The notes beneath the pieces were generated by a model. The model was not told the origin of the DNA. It worked only from the letters and a program-made list of their open reading frames with translations, and did not search any database. Position numbers and translations under genes: made by a program. A stretch of 64,000 nt of DNA. It comes from Nematostella vectensis (Eukaryota > Cnidaria > Anthozoa > Actiniaria > Edwardsiidae). Shown here piece by piece: positions 1 to 12,250 of the stretch. Each line of letters begins with the position of its first letter. Within the stretch, counting starts at the first letter, position 1. The DNA lies in contig NC_064034.1 of the NCBI RefSeq assembly GCF_932526225.1, positions 21,789,747-21,853,746 of the forward strand, in the 5' to 3' direction.

Positions 1-905
1 AATGTTAGAAATCAGCTACAAAAATCAAAACACCTCACAAAGTACAATCTAATGTCAGCATCATGTGCAAAAGAGGTGTGGTCCATTTTGATTAAAACTC
101 AACATGTTCTGGTATCAATTTGGATATTTTTCTTACCTTATTCTACACATTCTTGACTGGTTTCTTGATTCTTGATTCTTGACTTGTTCTCATTCTAATT
201 TGAGTGTTTCTACAGCTAAATCCTGTGAATAGAAAAAGAAGTAGGATGCAGCACAATACATAAGGAATAAAAAAGTTAAATTTTATTCTCATTAATCAGT
301 GTACTAAATTGTCTCAGTTATTTCTAATTGTAAGATTGTAAATAGTCCTCTAAAATAACCTGGCTTTTTCATTTATAAAAGACAGTTAAAAACAACTGAA
401 CACCTATATGTTAAGTACCACTTAAAAGATCTACCCAAAAGATTGACTGGTTAAAAAAGTTATTCAAATTAAGTCCTTCATTGCCATAACACCCTGAGAC
501 ACCTGTAAAATATAGGCCCAACTCCAAAACCTCAGAAATGAAAACTAAATATTAACAGACCCGGGTACTCAAAGATTCCTCAAAGGCATAGAAGGCCTTC
601 AAAAGCGCATCCAAGCAATGTAATAGAATTGACTCTTTTGTCAAAATATCAACCTTGATTTCTGACCAATTCATAAACAAATGCTTGAACTTAGAAACAT
701 TTCTTACCAAAAAAGACACAAAATTCCGAACTATAAATAGAGACAAGCAAACACAGATCAAGTCACAAATAGATACCTTTATTGCGCTCCGTCAGGTCCC
801 ATTTTACAGCAATCACTCACAATAATCAATGCTAGAACCTCCATTAGAAGCGAGTCACCATGTTTAGCCTTTTTTGCATGCCTACACTGCATCATGGGAG
901 CCTTG

Positions 906-984
906 GAAATTAAAATTAAAATTAAATTAAAATTAAAATTAAGTTTAATTTAATTTAATTAAAATTATTATAATTAAAATTATG
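906..984. repeat. AATTAAA low-complexity tract
   Basis: Degenerate alternation of AATTAAAATT and its complement, nearly pure A/T, forming a partly palindromic low-complexity block. Confidence 0.8.
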
Positions 985-1157
985 CCCAAATAGACTTTAT
1001 GATGTCCTAAGGCACTCTCCAGATGTGAAAAAGCTGTAATTTTTAAGCAAATTACAAGCAAAACTGTTGTAAGCAACAGGCGGTAGCAGTGCCGTCGCTA
1101 GAAAGAAAAGCCACCGCAGTGCATTGTTGGAAACTTCAAGGCAAACCGTCTTTGGTC

Positions 1158-1205
1158 AGCGGTAGCTTAGCTTAACTGGTAGTGTTGGACTTGAAATAGG
1201 GGGGG
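1158..1205 (+). repeat. tRNA-like 5' half (possible SINE head)
   Basis: TAGCTTAACTGG followed by TTGGACTTGAAAT resembles the A-box and anticodon arm of a tRNA. No B-box (GGTTCRANNCC) follows at the right distance, so this is at most a broken tRNA or tRNA-derived SINE head. Confidence 0.3.
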
Positions 1206-1455
1206 AGGTTTCTGTTTTCAGTCTGTTTTTCTTACAATGTTGCTCAAAAGTACCCAGGAGTGAAATTGTTAACAGATAAAATAATTACTTTTAAGTAAAA
1301 AAAAAGTGACCATGATGGGTGAAGTGCGCAATGACAGCAATTTAGGACAGAGTAGCAAAGACTAAAAGTAGAAAGAGTAGCTCCGCTAAAAAATTAATAG
1401 AGTAAGGAGTAACTAAAGGAAGATGGTAAATAGGGTGGTGCGGATTACTAAACAG

Positions 1456-1680
1456 CTAAACGGTTTCTTCACACCGGTTTAGGCCACGTGGTTCAAGAGT
1501 GCCAGCGCGAGCTATCAGTGTGGCCTCTCTTGCTTTGCGGATGGAGTCGCGGTTGTTTGTTATTTTTTCAATAGGTATAAGCTCTATGTCAGAAGCGGAG
1601 TGGTTAGGTTTTTGAAAGTGTTCAGCGACAAAAATAGCTTTGAAAGCACATAAACCCATAGTACTTGCCGAAGAGAGCAC
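1456..1680 (-). pseudogene. GIY-YIG endonuclease C-terminal remnant
   Basis: A 74-codon frame contains SDIELIPIEKI, RDSIRKAREATLI and TLEPRGLN in that order. This matches the C-terminal half of GIY-YIG nuclease domains as found in Penelope-like and related cnidarian retroelements (…RKARE..LI…TL.P.GLN). No catalytic GIY..YIG half and no reverse transcriptase is attached, so it looks like a truncated relic. It is different from the better-preserved Penelope copy at 6.7-8.8 kb. Confidence 0.55.
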
Positions 1681-3074
1681 CGCTTTATTTTATTATTTCC
1701 AAGGTTTCGTATTTTGAGCTGGATTCGTGCCGTTTCCGTTCAACAAACTCAAGTTATCTTTTTCTATGCTTCTATCAGTCTATGACTTTCACCAACAAGA
1801 CAAGTTTCCATTACTTTAGGTGTCCGTGTTTTATTTCCAAAGTCGGAAAACCTCTATAAATGTCTATGTTTTAGATAAATCCAAGCAGGACTCACTTTCC
1901 TCATCCGACATGTTATACAATTTGTAGGACTTTTGTGGGACATTTGGGTTGCACTTCGCTGGCTTCTATTTGCTGCTTTCTGATTGGATATTCGTGTGCG
2001 CGTCGGATCCTATGAACTCGCGCGATAATCAACAGATCATAAACAGAGGGCGTTATCAATTTTAAACTTCGCACAGAACCGTCAATTTTTATGCGATTGC
2101 TCTGGATTTTTTACCATAGACGACCCAATGCATGGAGAGTACACACATTTAAAAATTGTATTTGTATTAACACGTAAGTAAACAACATGTTTTGCACTTA
2201 TTTGAGACTGGCGCAAAATTGAGCGTTAGCTTTTTGACGACACTGCCAGAATCAGTTCAATATGTGGTGATACAGCCTCTGTGAAAGTTAGAAAAATATC
2301 TGTGGAAGAGAACAAAGTTAATTATACACATTTAGAATTTCGACTCGAAAAAGCGTTCGAAAAGCGTTCATATTAGCCTTTTACCCGAGTTTTTGCAAAT
2401 AAAACCGCCAATTGTGTACGATAACTCATATCAAATTTGGTTTGGCTTTGTTCAATAAAAAGAAAGTTGTAACATTTTGAATAACACTACCATTTTAGAA
2501 CATCTTTTAGTAAAACTGATAAAAAACAAATTTTCCGCAATATTTCAACAATCAACCGTGGAATTTTAGAGATATTGGTCAATGATAAAATTTGTTCCTT
2601 TAGACAACTTCTATGATCGACTAGAAGCGCTTTGTTGGGGCAATGGAATTTTTTGAAGTGAGGTAATATCTCGGGTTGTGTTTTCGTGCTGGCGGTGGTT
2701 CAATTTCACGCCACACAGCGGTATGCAAATCAGCGAGTGTTGGAAATGGACACATCAGTCAGGGGGGGGGGGGGTCAAAGACGGGGGTCAAACAAAAATT
2801 AAAAATGTTGGACCCGCCTCTGCGCACTATTGCTGAAATACGTCTCCTACTCAACAGCAATTCTATCAAACTATTGAAGTTTAGATATCAGTGCGGTTTA
2901 ATATAAAATATTTTCATTTGTCTAAAGGCAGTTTTAACTAAATACGCGCCTAAAGAACGGCGTTTAAATTACCAGGCGTGCTCTTGTTTATTTAGACCGT
3001 GCCAATCGTGCATTTGGAACGGCACCTGAAAAGAACAGCGTTTAAACTAGGCTGTGTTTGAAGGTTTTGAGTCT
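1681..3074. other. No gene recognised
   Basis: Only short frames without recognisable domains. A poly-G run lies near 2762-2774. The stretch next to the GPCR stop (about 2930-3060) repeats the motif CGGCGTTTAAA/CAGCGTTTAAA but shows no clear element boundary. Confidence 0.5.
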
Positions 3075-4106
3075 CTAACAGTGAGTGACTTCATAGTTAT
3101 CGTAGAGGCTGCACTGTGTCTCGTTTATTTGTGAAGTTTTGATGATCTTGCCAGACCTCCGCTCTCTCCACCCACATAAAACCGAATTTGTCGCCGTGCG
3201 AAAGTCATATTTCAGGTACGTGTACAGCAAAGGGTTCAGAAATGACGTCGAGAACCTCAAAAAATCGCAAATCATCCACACGACCTCGGCAACGTCGACA
3301 AACGCTACTCCGATTTTCTCCACATAAAGTCCAAATATGGAAATGTACCACGTGATCCAGCAAAACGCGAAGATGCTAAGCATTGTAGCGAATACCGAGA
3401 TGGCTCGGAGCTCGGTATAAATCGGTCGGAAACTATTCGACTCCGTCGCCACGTGTTGCTTCCTGATGTCTGTAACTTGTTTGTGTATAACCGTAAACAT
3501 CTGCCCGTAGATAAACACCATGATTACAAAAGGTACTACAAAGCACGTTACTGCACCGATACTGTGGTAGATCAAACTGATGTGAAGTTGTGTTGCAGTT
3601 TGTGGGGACCAGGCGGAGGTGTTGACCCAGGAGAGTTGGACAATCGCGAAAAACAGAGAGGTAAGCCAGATGACAGTGATGGTGCGATAAATACGAGCAC
3701 GGTTCACAATAGCCATGTACTTCAGAGGGTAAATGATCGATATGTATCGTTCTACTGTCACTGCGAATATGTGAAACATTGTGGAGACGGCTACGAAGCG
3801 GTAAGACACAGCAGAGCTGACACACAGACCTCTAATGAACGTCACATTGCAGCCTATAAAGGTTGGGATTCCGCAGAGACCCATCCCTATGTCGCTTACT
3901 GCTAAAGAAGCGAGAAGACAGTTTGTCTTGGTCCTTAACCTTGGCTTGAGAGTGAAGAGAAGGAGCACTATTCCGTTGGTGGCCATGATAAGGACGCTAA
4001 GCAGAATCAGACAACTGTCGTAAACCAACAGGAAACCACCCATTACAGTCGGGTTACCATGTTCCGTTGAATTCGTTAAATTTCCAGCTTCTAGACTCCC
4101 ATCCAT
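3075..4106 (-). CDS. Rhodopsin-class (family A) GPCR, single exon
   Basis: A 343-residue uninterrupted frame with seven hydrophobic segments. Family hallmarks in order: TM1 asparagine in ATNGIVLLL; TM2 LAVSD; the first-loop to TM3 region with Cys; ERY in place of DRY at the TM3 end (VTVERYISII); TM6 FAFCWITW (the usual CWxP proline is replaced by Thr-Trp); TM7 NPLLY followed by a short tail. The N-terminus carries NLTNS and NGT-like sites suited to glycosylation and no signal peptide. The receptor should sit in the plasma membrane and couple to G proteins; the ligand cannot be told from sequence. The absence of introns is typical of expanded cnidarian receptor families. Start chosen: the first Met, 35 residues before TM1. 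Confidence 0.9.
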   Translation of the reverse strand: MDGSLEAGNLTNSTEHGNPTVMGGFLLVYDSCLILLSVLIMATNGIVLLLFTLKPRLRTKTNCLLASLAVSDIGMGLCGIPTFIGCNVTFIRGLCVSSAVSYRFVAVSTMFHIFAVTVERYISIIYPLKYMAIVNRARIYRTITVIWLTSLFFAIVQLSWVNTSAWSPQTATQLHISLIYHSIGAVTCFVVPFVIMVFIYGQMFTVIHKQVTDIRKQHVATESNSFRPIYTELRAISVFATMLSIFAFCWITWYISIFGLYVEKIGVAFVDVAEVVWMICDFLRFSTSFLNPLLYTYLKYDFRTATNSVLCGWRERRSGKIIKTSQINETQCSLYDNYEVTHC

Positions 4107-6733
4107 CGCAACGAAAGATTCTCGATCCTAGTTTTCAGTGTTCGTTAAGCAACTTTAGAATTCCCCGAAAAGATCTTGCAGATAATGACAGTCTTTTTCC
4201 GTTAATGACAGAATTCGCGCTTTCTGTTGCTTTTATACCAAACCACGCTTATTATGATTAGACTGCCTTCTTAAACGATTTGCTTATGAAAACGTTAGGG
4301 AATATCAAGTAATATTGTCAATGATGTCCTCGCTATCCGGCTCAGTCGTCTTTTGCTTCCCCAAGACACAGCCCAAACTTGATTATGGGCAGAGGTTTGA
4401 GTTCTAAGTCTCGACAGAGATAAAACTGAACTTTTTCTTTTTGTTTCTTTGACACTAACGACGGATGGGCCGTATCAGTGTTTGACAGTAGAGATGTCAG
4501 TCAAAGATATGTTAGCTTGAATAATACAAGGAGCACTATCCTTTGATTGTTAAGACAGACGTTGCAGTAATTAACAACCAAGGCCGTACTCTGTTGAAGG
4601 AGCAGCTTCCTCTTTCACCTGATAAATACAAAAGTAACATAGTTTTAACTTTTCCGAGTAACACAGCTGTTTTCTATAATAACAATACTATTAGATTGCG
4701 TAGATATTTTCTAATTACGAAAGGTAGTGATTTTTCAAAACAATGATAGTGTAGGGCCATGTGTAACTGGGATTATTAAAGTCAGTAAGCAAAGGTTGGA
4801 TCTTTTCTTGTCGAGCAGACGTGCTACAACAACCAACCTAATGAATGGGCAATTGATAATTTTTACCCTGTGAAAGACGTTAATTGACAAGCAATCGCTT
4901 ATTTCTAGTCGTTATCAGACCATTACGAAAAATATATTCTAGGGAAAAAATCGTGAAATTTGAGCAAGCCATTAATTTGCGAAAAGGTATAATCAATGGA
5001 TCTAGTTGTGAAAGGTGATTTCCTATGTTTGCAGGCGTCTGTTTGGGATGTCTAGAGCGGGGGTTTCTGTCAACAGATAACTGCAGTAGATGAGAAAACA
5101 GCAGAAATACAAATACGAACTTTGCTTTGCATCCATATAGCCATTTTCCTGTTTTCTGATCCCTGTTACTATTTTGAATCTTATTGTCATATTTATCAGT
5201 GTCCATATTCCTTCTTCGATCTCCTCAAATTCTTTTTAACTGCTAGTAATTTTTGGTACCGTGAATTTTCCCTGCGCAATAAGCACGTTTCTGTCATTTT
5301 GATAGAGAATTACTCGCATTCCAAATACGGAATGTTAATTATTATTATTTTTTTGTAGAAACCGAACGACCCACAAACCCAACAAACATTTTCCATCTTT
5401 CTTGATAAAGATTGAATGATCTTGCTACATATTAAAAGTAGCCCCAAGAATTAATTATTAATTAGGTTTTATGATTACTAAATATAGTGGTATTTAAGCG
5501 ATAAAACGCATTTCCGTCTCTGTCTAGGTTTTTACATGCACGCGAAGATGTTGGGAGAAATGATAAAAAACTTGAAAGTCACGAGCCGGAGGGGAAAGCC
5601 AAACCAAGGCATTAATTATAAATCAGAATTTTCTGACTGGCGGAACAGCCTAAAGCCTAAAAAACAAAGCATAAAACTCTTTAGGGGTAGTACTTTTTGA
5701 CAACATTTTTTTAACCCTAAGAGATAGTACAATTGGGTGTGGTCGAAGCAATTTCTAACCCTAAGCTCTAAAATCACTGTGAGACCCTTGAGGCACCTAA
5801 GGGATGGCAAAAGCGTAAGAATTTTATAGCAGTTAGTTGAATTTAATGCCCTAAAAGATAGAGCGATCACCCTATCGTCTACTTTTGAGAGCCCCCAGGC
5901 ATCACTATTCATCTATTTCGTCTGTAACGGATCAAGATGCGCCTTACTTTTTTCTATTTAAATATATCTAGCATACTTCAAACACGGTATAAAAGGTATA
6001 AAAGGCGAACCCCAACAGTTCGCGGGGGGTCTCAGTGTCACTCAACCGCCTAGAGTAAGAGCTCCCGGAGAACTTCCATAAAAATTTGAAATCACCGCCA
6101 TTTCCATTGCTTTTTCTAACTACGGCTGTCTACGAGTTTGGGCTTCCACATCCTTCAAAAACCGATAAAAAGGTAAGAAAAACAATTTACTTAAAATTCT
6201 TCTATTTCTGTTTAGCGAAAAAGCTCATAATTCAATATTATTTTAGTGGCAATAAATCGATGAGATTTTGAGGGCAACGTGACACGATTCGTGGCGTGCC
6301 TTGGAGCAAGTGGCCATAAAATAATGTAGAACCGGTAAAGATGACAGATTTATTTCTCTTTGTACCATTATTAGAGTACCAGGAACATCTTTCCTTCAAT
6401 GAATAAGCAAAACAAGAAATTTTGAGCATTAAAACTCGCTCGTCTCATCCAGCAATTTTCGTACTCCAAACCTCCCATTCGCACAACAAAATTGCCTTTG
6501 CGCTTAGCTTTGAAAATCAACTTTTGGTTCTCTCTAATATTTGATGGACGTGACAACATTCCTAGCTATGTTTTTTAGATAGATGCGTTTAGAAAATGTG
6601 TAATATTTAGATTTAGGCACTGCCTAAGAGCGGAGCCAGCATGCAATCAATTTAAGCCATATTATAATACCTATAAATGTTTGTAGAATAAAAAAGCTCA
6701 AACTGTCGCGGTCCCGTACCAGAACAATGAATA
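4107..6733. other. No gene recognised
   Basis: AT-rich sequence with only short frames (for example 4880-5206 minus and 5616-5912 minus) that carry no recognisable domain. TATAAAAG occurs twice at about 5990-6003, but no gene start could be tied to it. Confidence 0.5.
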
Positions 6734-6944
6734 CAATACACCAAAAACTGGAAATCGACTCTGCCAAATTTTCGTCTTTAATAAGACTTCTTCAGGGCAG
6801 ACTGAAGAAGATGAAACGTTACAAGCTTATTTACATCAGAATATTGGCGCGAGACGCAAAAACATCACAACTGACAAAAGCGAGCATTTTCTAGAATAGC
6901 GCGCGCTATGGATAAAAAGAATTTACACATCTCTACGTGGGTTC
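6734..6944 (+). repeat. Penelope terminal repeat, left copy
   Basis: Begins near ACACCAAAAACTGG and ends near CACGTAGAG (read on the minus strand). It contains a 9 bp perfect hairpin: CTTCTTCAG, a six-base loop, CTGAAGAAG. Its inverse lies at 8546-8757 with scattered substitutions. Confidence 0.85.
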
Positions 6945-8470
6945 CTACTACAAAAAAAGTCATCACTATTAAGACCCCGCGGGTAGATAGACTGAAGCCG
7001 ATAAGCCCACTGGCCTTCCCTTTTCCTAAGCTGAGCCTCAGAGTTACACTTATCTATAAGTTGTACCATAACATTATTAAGACCTAAATGATTGTCGCAA
7101 TGAAAATGTTGATAGATAAGGTCATCCTTAACTTTTTCACTAACCGGTAAACTAGGGTGCTTATTTAACCTACTTTTATGATTATTAAAACGCTTCCTAA
7201 AACTATTGATAGTAGACCCTACGTATTGCTTGCTACACATAGAGCAAGTAATCAGATAAACAACAAAATCTGAGTTACAGTACAAGTCAAAATTAATGAC
7301 ATATTTCTTATTAGTAACTGTACTGCGAAACTCCCGCCCTGTCTTAAGAAAGTTACACACCCTACACCTTTTACCGCCACACTTACCACAACCTCTAACC
7401 TGAGTACTATCCTCTTTAAGAGAGGAGTGCACCAACATATCCTTTAAACTCCTAGGTTTCCTATAAGCCACCATAGGTACCCTACCAATAGCACCCTTAC
7501 ATCTACTAGAAGATTCTAGAACTGGCTGTAAATTACGAAGAATACCAAGTAAATTAGGTAAAGCTGGATGAAAAGTGACTACAAAAGGTACACGATCATT
7601 CTTACCTTTACGCCTGTCTTTCAATGTGTCGTCCCTAGGAATACGTCTAGCCCGGTCAACTACCCTCCCCACAAACCTGCTGTCATAACCTCTATCAACT
7701 AAATAACCTTGTAACTCTAATTTCTCTTTTCGAAAGAAGAGTCTTCCGAACATATCCTACGAATACGTAGTGCCTGCCCAAAAAGAATGCCTTTCTTACA
7801 AGCAGACGGATGACAGGACGTATGAAAAAGATATTGATGCTTATCAGTAGGCTTACTATACAGATCTGTAGATATAAACCCATCCCTAAGAGTAAGTGAA
7901 ACATCCAAAAAAATTACCTGACTAGTAGACCACTCAAACGTAAATTTTATAGTTCTATGTATAGAGTTCATGTGAGCCATAAACTCTCTCAGAGCGTCCT
8001 CACCTTCAGTCCAGATCATGAAAATGTCATCGATATACCTACGCCATAAATAAGACTTAACTGGAGAAGAGTCTATGATTTCCTTTTCCACTTTAGCCAT
8101 AAAAAGATTAGCATATGATGGTGCCATTCTAGTACCTATAGCCGTACCTAATACCTGTAAATAATGCTTCTTATTAAATACTAATTTATTATTCTCCAGG
8201 ACAATGCGAGCTAAGTCCACAAGGTCCTCAGTAGGAATATAATTATCTGTTAACTTACCACGTTTGTCCAAAGCGGCTTTAAGAGGTAAAGCCCAACCAC
8301 ATCTGCTGTGACTAAGATAACCCCCTGAGGTAAATTTACCATATCCCTCACTATATTAAGAAAATGTTTAGTATCCTTAATATGGGATGGTATAGATGGC
8401 ACCAAATCCTTAATATGATAATCTACAAACTCAGATATCTTTTCAGTGCAAGTATTACACCCCGATATGC
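6923..8470 (-). pseudogene. Penelope-like RT + GIY-YIG polyprotein, broken
   Basis: Upstream part (about 8272-8470) reads EFVDYHIKDLVPSIP and LVTADVVGLY, the RT fingers region. Frame 7717-8271 has GTAIGTRMAPSYANLFM and the catalytic RYIDDIF, then FLDVSL. Frame 6923-7753 has a Cys-rich linker (CGKCGGKRCRVC) and the GIY-YIG signature VVYLITCSMCSKQYVGST with a downstream Glu-containing motif. The two main frames overlap out of phase near 7717-7753, showing a frameshift. The RT N-terminus is separated by further frame breaks (near 8271-8290). Function in an intact copy: endonuclease-primed reverse transcription. Confidence 0.85.
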
Positions 8471-8545
8471 CCTAGGCAGGTCTATTTTATCTCCTTCCTA
8501 AAATACTTAAGAAGGGTAACCCAGGTAGGCCAGTCATATAGGGGT

Positions 8546-8757
8546 GAACCCACGTAGAGATGTGTAAATTCTGTTTATCCATAGCGCGCGCTTTTCTAGA
8601 AAATGCGCGTTTTTGTCAGTTGTAATGTTTTTGCGTCTCGCGCCACTATTCTGGTGTAAATAAGCTTGTAACGATTCACCTTCTTCAGTCTGCTCTGAAG
8701 AAGTCTTATTAAAGACGAAAATTTGGCAGAGTCGATTTCCAGTTTTTGGTGTATTAT
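8546..8757 (-). repeat. Penelope terminal repeat, right copy (inverted)
   Basis: Reverse complement of 6734-6944, with differences such as one base in the loop of the CTTCTTCAG hairpin. The open frame across it (8534-8809) is only read-through of the repeat. Confidence 0.85.
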
Positions 8758-8772
8758 ATATGTTTGTATATG

Positions 8773-9026
8773 CACCTATTTCAATAAAGGTTGTCAGTGC
8801 AAATGGCAAATGGCGATTAGCAAATGGCAGTTCTACGACCGAAAGTAACCATGCGTATCGAAGAATATTGATAAATCAAACAATTATCCATTAAAGGTTA
8901 CCAATGCTTGGCTCTGACATTGCTGGACTTTATTTAACACCTTCAATTTTACGAATAATTAGACCCATAGACCATTTACCATTTGCCTTTCGCCATTTGC
9001 ATTGACAACATTTTTTGAAATAGGTG
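8773..9026. mobile_element. 254 bp MITE, CACCTATTTCAA termini, 4 bp TSD
   Basis: Left end CACCTATTTCAATAAAGGTT and right end the inverse (…GAAATAGGTG), with about 55 bp of imperfect terminal inversion including the ATGGCAAATGGC motif. Both sides are flanked by TATG (8769-8772 and 9027-9030), a 4 bp target duplication. CAC termini with a 4 bp TSD recall Chapaev-type (CMC) transposons; that assignment is an inference. No coding content. Confidence 0.75.
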
Positions 9027-9030
9027 TATG

Positions 9031-11061
9031 TAATTGTGAGTGAATCCGTTCATAGAAAAGTGCTTGGTGCACAGGTGTAAAGTGGAATATGTGTGTATGT
9101 ATATTTTTATTGTTGTTTTGCCCGAAAAAACTTGTTGGGTGTATATGGAGGTATCATCCAATAGGGAACATTGAAGAATTGAAAATGAATTATAGTTTTT
9201 CACACTAAAATGGGTGCTTTTTTATTATCTTTAACATTTAAAACTATATCAGCACACAACGCGTTTCTATACAATAGCATATCGTTTTTGCCAGTGAATG
9301 TGCTCCATACTTGCCTACACTGTCCAAATTCCCTTTCTTCCTTTCACATTGCACTACTACTAGATTTTCTTGATTTTTATAATTTCCTTTCAGTTGAAGG
9401 GTTAATACTCTTTTAATTGACAATTTGCCTTGGGTGGATCGGACAAAACACTGACCCTCGATGAGGAGGTCAATGGACCCACTAGACCCTCATATTGAAG
9501 CATCATGGTTTCAAGGGTATGTACACCTGGTATTTTTGTGTTAAAACATAAAATAGGGATTGGTGTGTCATTACAAAAAGATGCAGTTTGTTAAAAAAAA
9601 AGGTAGCTATATTTTCATTTCACATCACTTCCATGTACAATGCTAAATTATCTTTGAAATAATTGCATGAGAGGTCAAACAGTACATTGCTGTTGATTTT
9701 TGCAAATATCATCTCAGATTCCTAAGTATTGAGCTGTATTTATATCAGCTCATTTGAAAAGTAGATTGCTCACAAAACCCTGTACAGTTAATTAGTTCAA
9801 ATTGAAATTATATTTTTTTTTACTAGAAAACCCATTTAGTCCATTTGCAACAATAAGGGCCAATATTGGTCAGTGTTTTGTACCAGCCACTTTGTCAAAG
9901 GGTGAATGAAATAAACCACTCTAATTTGTTTTAAAGTTCCTGACTACTTCTGTTTATTTTATTAGCCTGGTTCATTTTTTTATAACAAGTTTTCATTTGT
10001 AACTATTATCTATCTTTTTGTTACTTAGCTGTTTTAATGAATACATCCTGCCCTAGCATCATGCCTTTAAAGCTGGCAGCTTGCTTGAGTTGAGATTCGC
10101 CTGAAAAAAATTGGAGAATTGAAGAATACTGAAGATATATGTTATGCTACACAAAACCTAATTGATAAACCTAAAATTAAAAATAATTCCAAGTAACCTT
10201 TAAAATAGAACCTAGAACAGAAAATTAATAGATGAAGTCTGTTTTTTAGGGGCTAATGAGCCAGAGGTTAAATTGCCTTTTGACCTTTTTCTTAGGAAAA
10301 GCTATAGAGAAAAACTAAAGGTATCGAACTAAATGCTCCCAACAAAAAGCTGTCTTTACTTTCTATGAACATTGAAGAGATGGGAGTTTTGAGATGTTGT
10401 ATGAAAACGTTGAGCTGAGGTATTCAAAATATCTTTTTGTGAAAAAGAATCATATGCATAAAGAAAAATGTGTAGGAAAGAAAGATCCTTTTAGAACCTA
10501 TTACCCCTCATGAACCTTTTTTTTCTAAAATTTAACCAGAATTTATTTTAAATTTTAAATGTTCTTCGAACTCACAAAATATAAACTAAAACCGTTCCTC
10601 GCTCGATATCTTTCACAAAAAAGCTGACAGAACTTGAATGTGATGAAGAATCTCCAGATAAGAAATCGTTCTTTATTACAGTTAAAAAGTTATCCCTTAA
10701 AAAGCTTAAGATTGGTTCACTTCTTGAATGAATTTAAAGCAAAGAAATAACAACCCTTTCTAAAAAAACCGCGACGTTTGTTTACGAACAATCAATCGCA
10801 TGATTTTCTATCCTTTTTATGGGATAATGTACGAACAAACTAGCGGAATTAATAGTTAGGAACTAGGTATAATAAAACATCAAAATCCCCTCATGGCTTT
10901 AACTGTTTGATTGCTAGAAATATATTCATAGCTCCGACGAAGTTTATAAATTGAAGTCTTACTTACCTTTTTTTCCAAACCCATCCTTTGTCCTTCCACC
11001 CATCGTTTGTACGTCTTTTTATTATAAAAGTGTTAAGATGTGTCGAATTTCTTTCTTGGCT
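9031..11061. other. No gene recognised
   Basis: AT-rich non-coding sequence; only short unsupported frames. No tandem repeat or element boundary was seen. Confidence 0.5.
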
Positions 11062-11412
11062 TTAGCCACGACGAAAATAATGCAAAAACGTTATCAATTC
11101 ACGGTGTCGGCCGCGAGTTAGAAGTGCAAAACGCGGGCAAATTAGACGAAGGGTTCCCGTGAGTGTAACTACAAACACACTAAAAACTAAATTAAGTTTG
11201 TGATGCAACTTTCGGGGTTTTATTATAGATGTAGCATTCTCGGATAGTACTAAAATATATTCTTGTATAATTATTTCATTGAGGTGGCGTTTTGCAAAGT
11301 TATTGCAAATTGTGCTAACTCCACAGGCAGGCGGGCGACACCACAGGGTACCCGCGCAATGACCAAAAAAACGTCGCATAGTTATATACCTATGGAGCTC
11401 CGCGCGCGGCAT
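11062..11412 (-). other. Unclassified 116-codon frame
   Basis: A GC-richer block with the open frame starting MPRAELHRYITMRRFFGH. No domain is recognised. The GC contrast (GCGCGCGGCATGCGGCCGCG at the 5' side) suggests either a CpG-rich first exon or part of an interspersed repeat. No splice or homology evidence decides between these. Confidence 0.2.
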
Positions 11413-11962
11413 GCGGCCGCGCTGGCTCCGCTATGAAATAAGAAGCGAAATAAAGTTTCCAAAAGAATTCGTGTGATAATTATAACTTAAAGGAGCAGCG
11501 TCACGCCTTCTGAAACGGATAACCCGGATCGATCTTTAAGAAGGGGGAAAAGTGCCGTTGATAAATCTTCAAAAAATTCTCTCGGTTTTACTGCCCATCC
11601 GAAAGCTAAATCCAAGTTTCTGTTACGAACAATGTTTTTTTCTTATTAGCTAGCGTTTTATTTTCAAGGTTAATCGTTTTCTGATTAAAAAAATCAGTGA
11701 GATGAAATTTGGAGTTGTTCGTGAGGTTTAGCAAGCGAGCGGAGGTCCAGCGATCACTATTGGAAGTTAAATCAGGCACGAATTTGAATCGAAGCGAGTA
11801 CTCAGTATCTTTATTAGAAGGGTAATCGAATATTCAATGCTGACAAGAATAATGTCATTGGTGAGACTTTTAGTGCAATGTTTATTTATTGAATACTGTA
11901 TGTAAACACAACTTGACGTATACACCTATTTCGAAAAAGGTTGCACTTTCGTCATCGCTGAT

Positions 11963-12250
11963 GTGTGTGTCGTAACCCGCGGTGTATCACGGGATCTAAT
12001 TTCAGACAGGCGGGAGATTGAAGATATGGCAGCCGTCAACATTTGCCTCAAAGTTTTTTCGGCTAACAAAAAGTCTGAGATTGACAGCTCTAGATTTATG
12101 GATGTGAAAAAGTTCACAAATGTTAGTGAGTGGAAACAAATCATACTTTTAAAAATTCTACACAGCGGATTATTGGCGGAAGAAAACTTGGAGATTGGTT
12201 TTTACTGGGATCCTGGAAAGACTGGAAAGACCGATGAAACTGTGGCTTAA
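11963..12250 (+). CDS. Small ORF inside the 1135 bp element, unknown
   Basis: Ninety-five codons starting inside the left TIR (first residues MCVVTRGVSRD). A second Met about 22 residues in may be the start. No recognised domain, no Cys/His pattern and no DDE triad. It may be chance coding in a non-autonomous element. Confidence 0.2.
   Translation: MCVVTRGVSRDLISDRREIEDMAAVNICLKVFSANKKSEIDSSRFMDVKKFTNVSEWKQIILLKILHSGLLAEENLEIGFYWDPGKTGKTDETVA

Larger units (their letters stand above)
1..1455. other. No gene recognised; AT-rich flank
   Basis: No convincing coding exon was found. A minus-strand open frame at 552-761 (69 codons) could be an exon or a repeat fragment, but it has no domain I recognise. 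The stretch also holds an AATTAAA low-complexity tract and a short tRNA-like fragment, listed separately. Confidence 0.5.
6734..8757 (-). mobile_element. Penelope-like retroelement with inverted terminal repeats
   Basis: The unit is bounded by two about 210 bp near-identical inverted copies (6734-6944 and 8546-8757) and encodes a Penelope-type reverse transcriptase followed by a GIY-YIG endonuclease on the minus strand. Penelope-like elements are known to carry terminal repeats in direct or inverted arrangement and to pair this RT with GIY-YIG. The copy is 5' truncated in its ORF and frameshifted, so it should be dead. Confidence 0.85.

Noticed and set aside
3453..3905. 150-codon plus-strand frame with Cys and Asp residues
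   Set aside because: Antisense shadow of the GPCR at 3075-4106.
5985..6010. Double TATAAAAG as a promoter
   Set aside because: No coding start or transcript-like structure downstream; could be chance.
8534..8809. 91-codon frame at the end of the Penelope element
   Set aside because: Runs through the terminal repeat and into the adjacent MITE; no domain.
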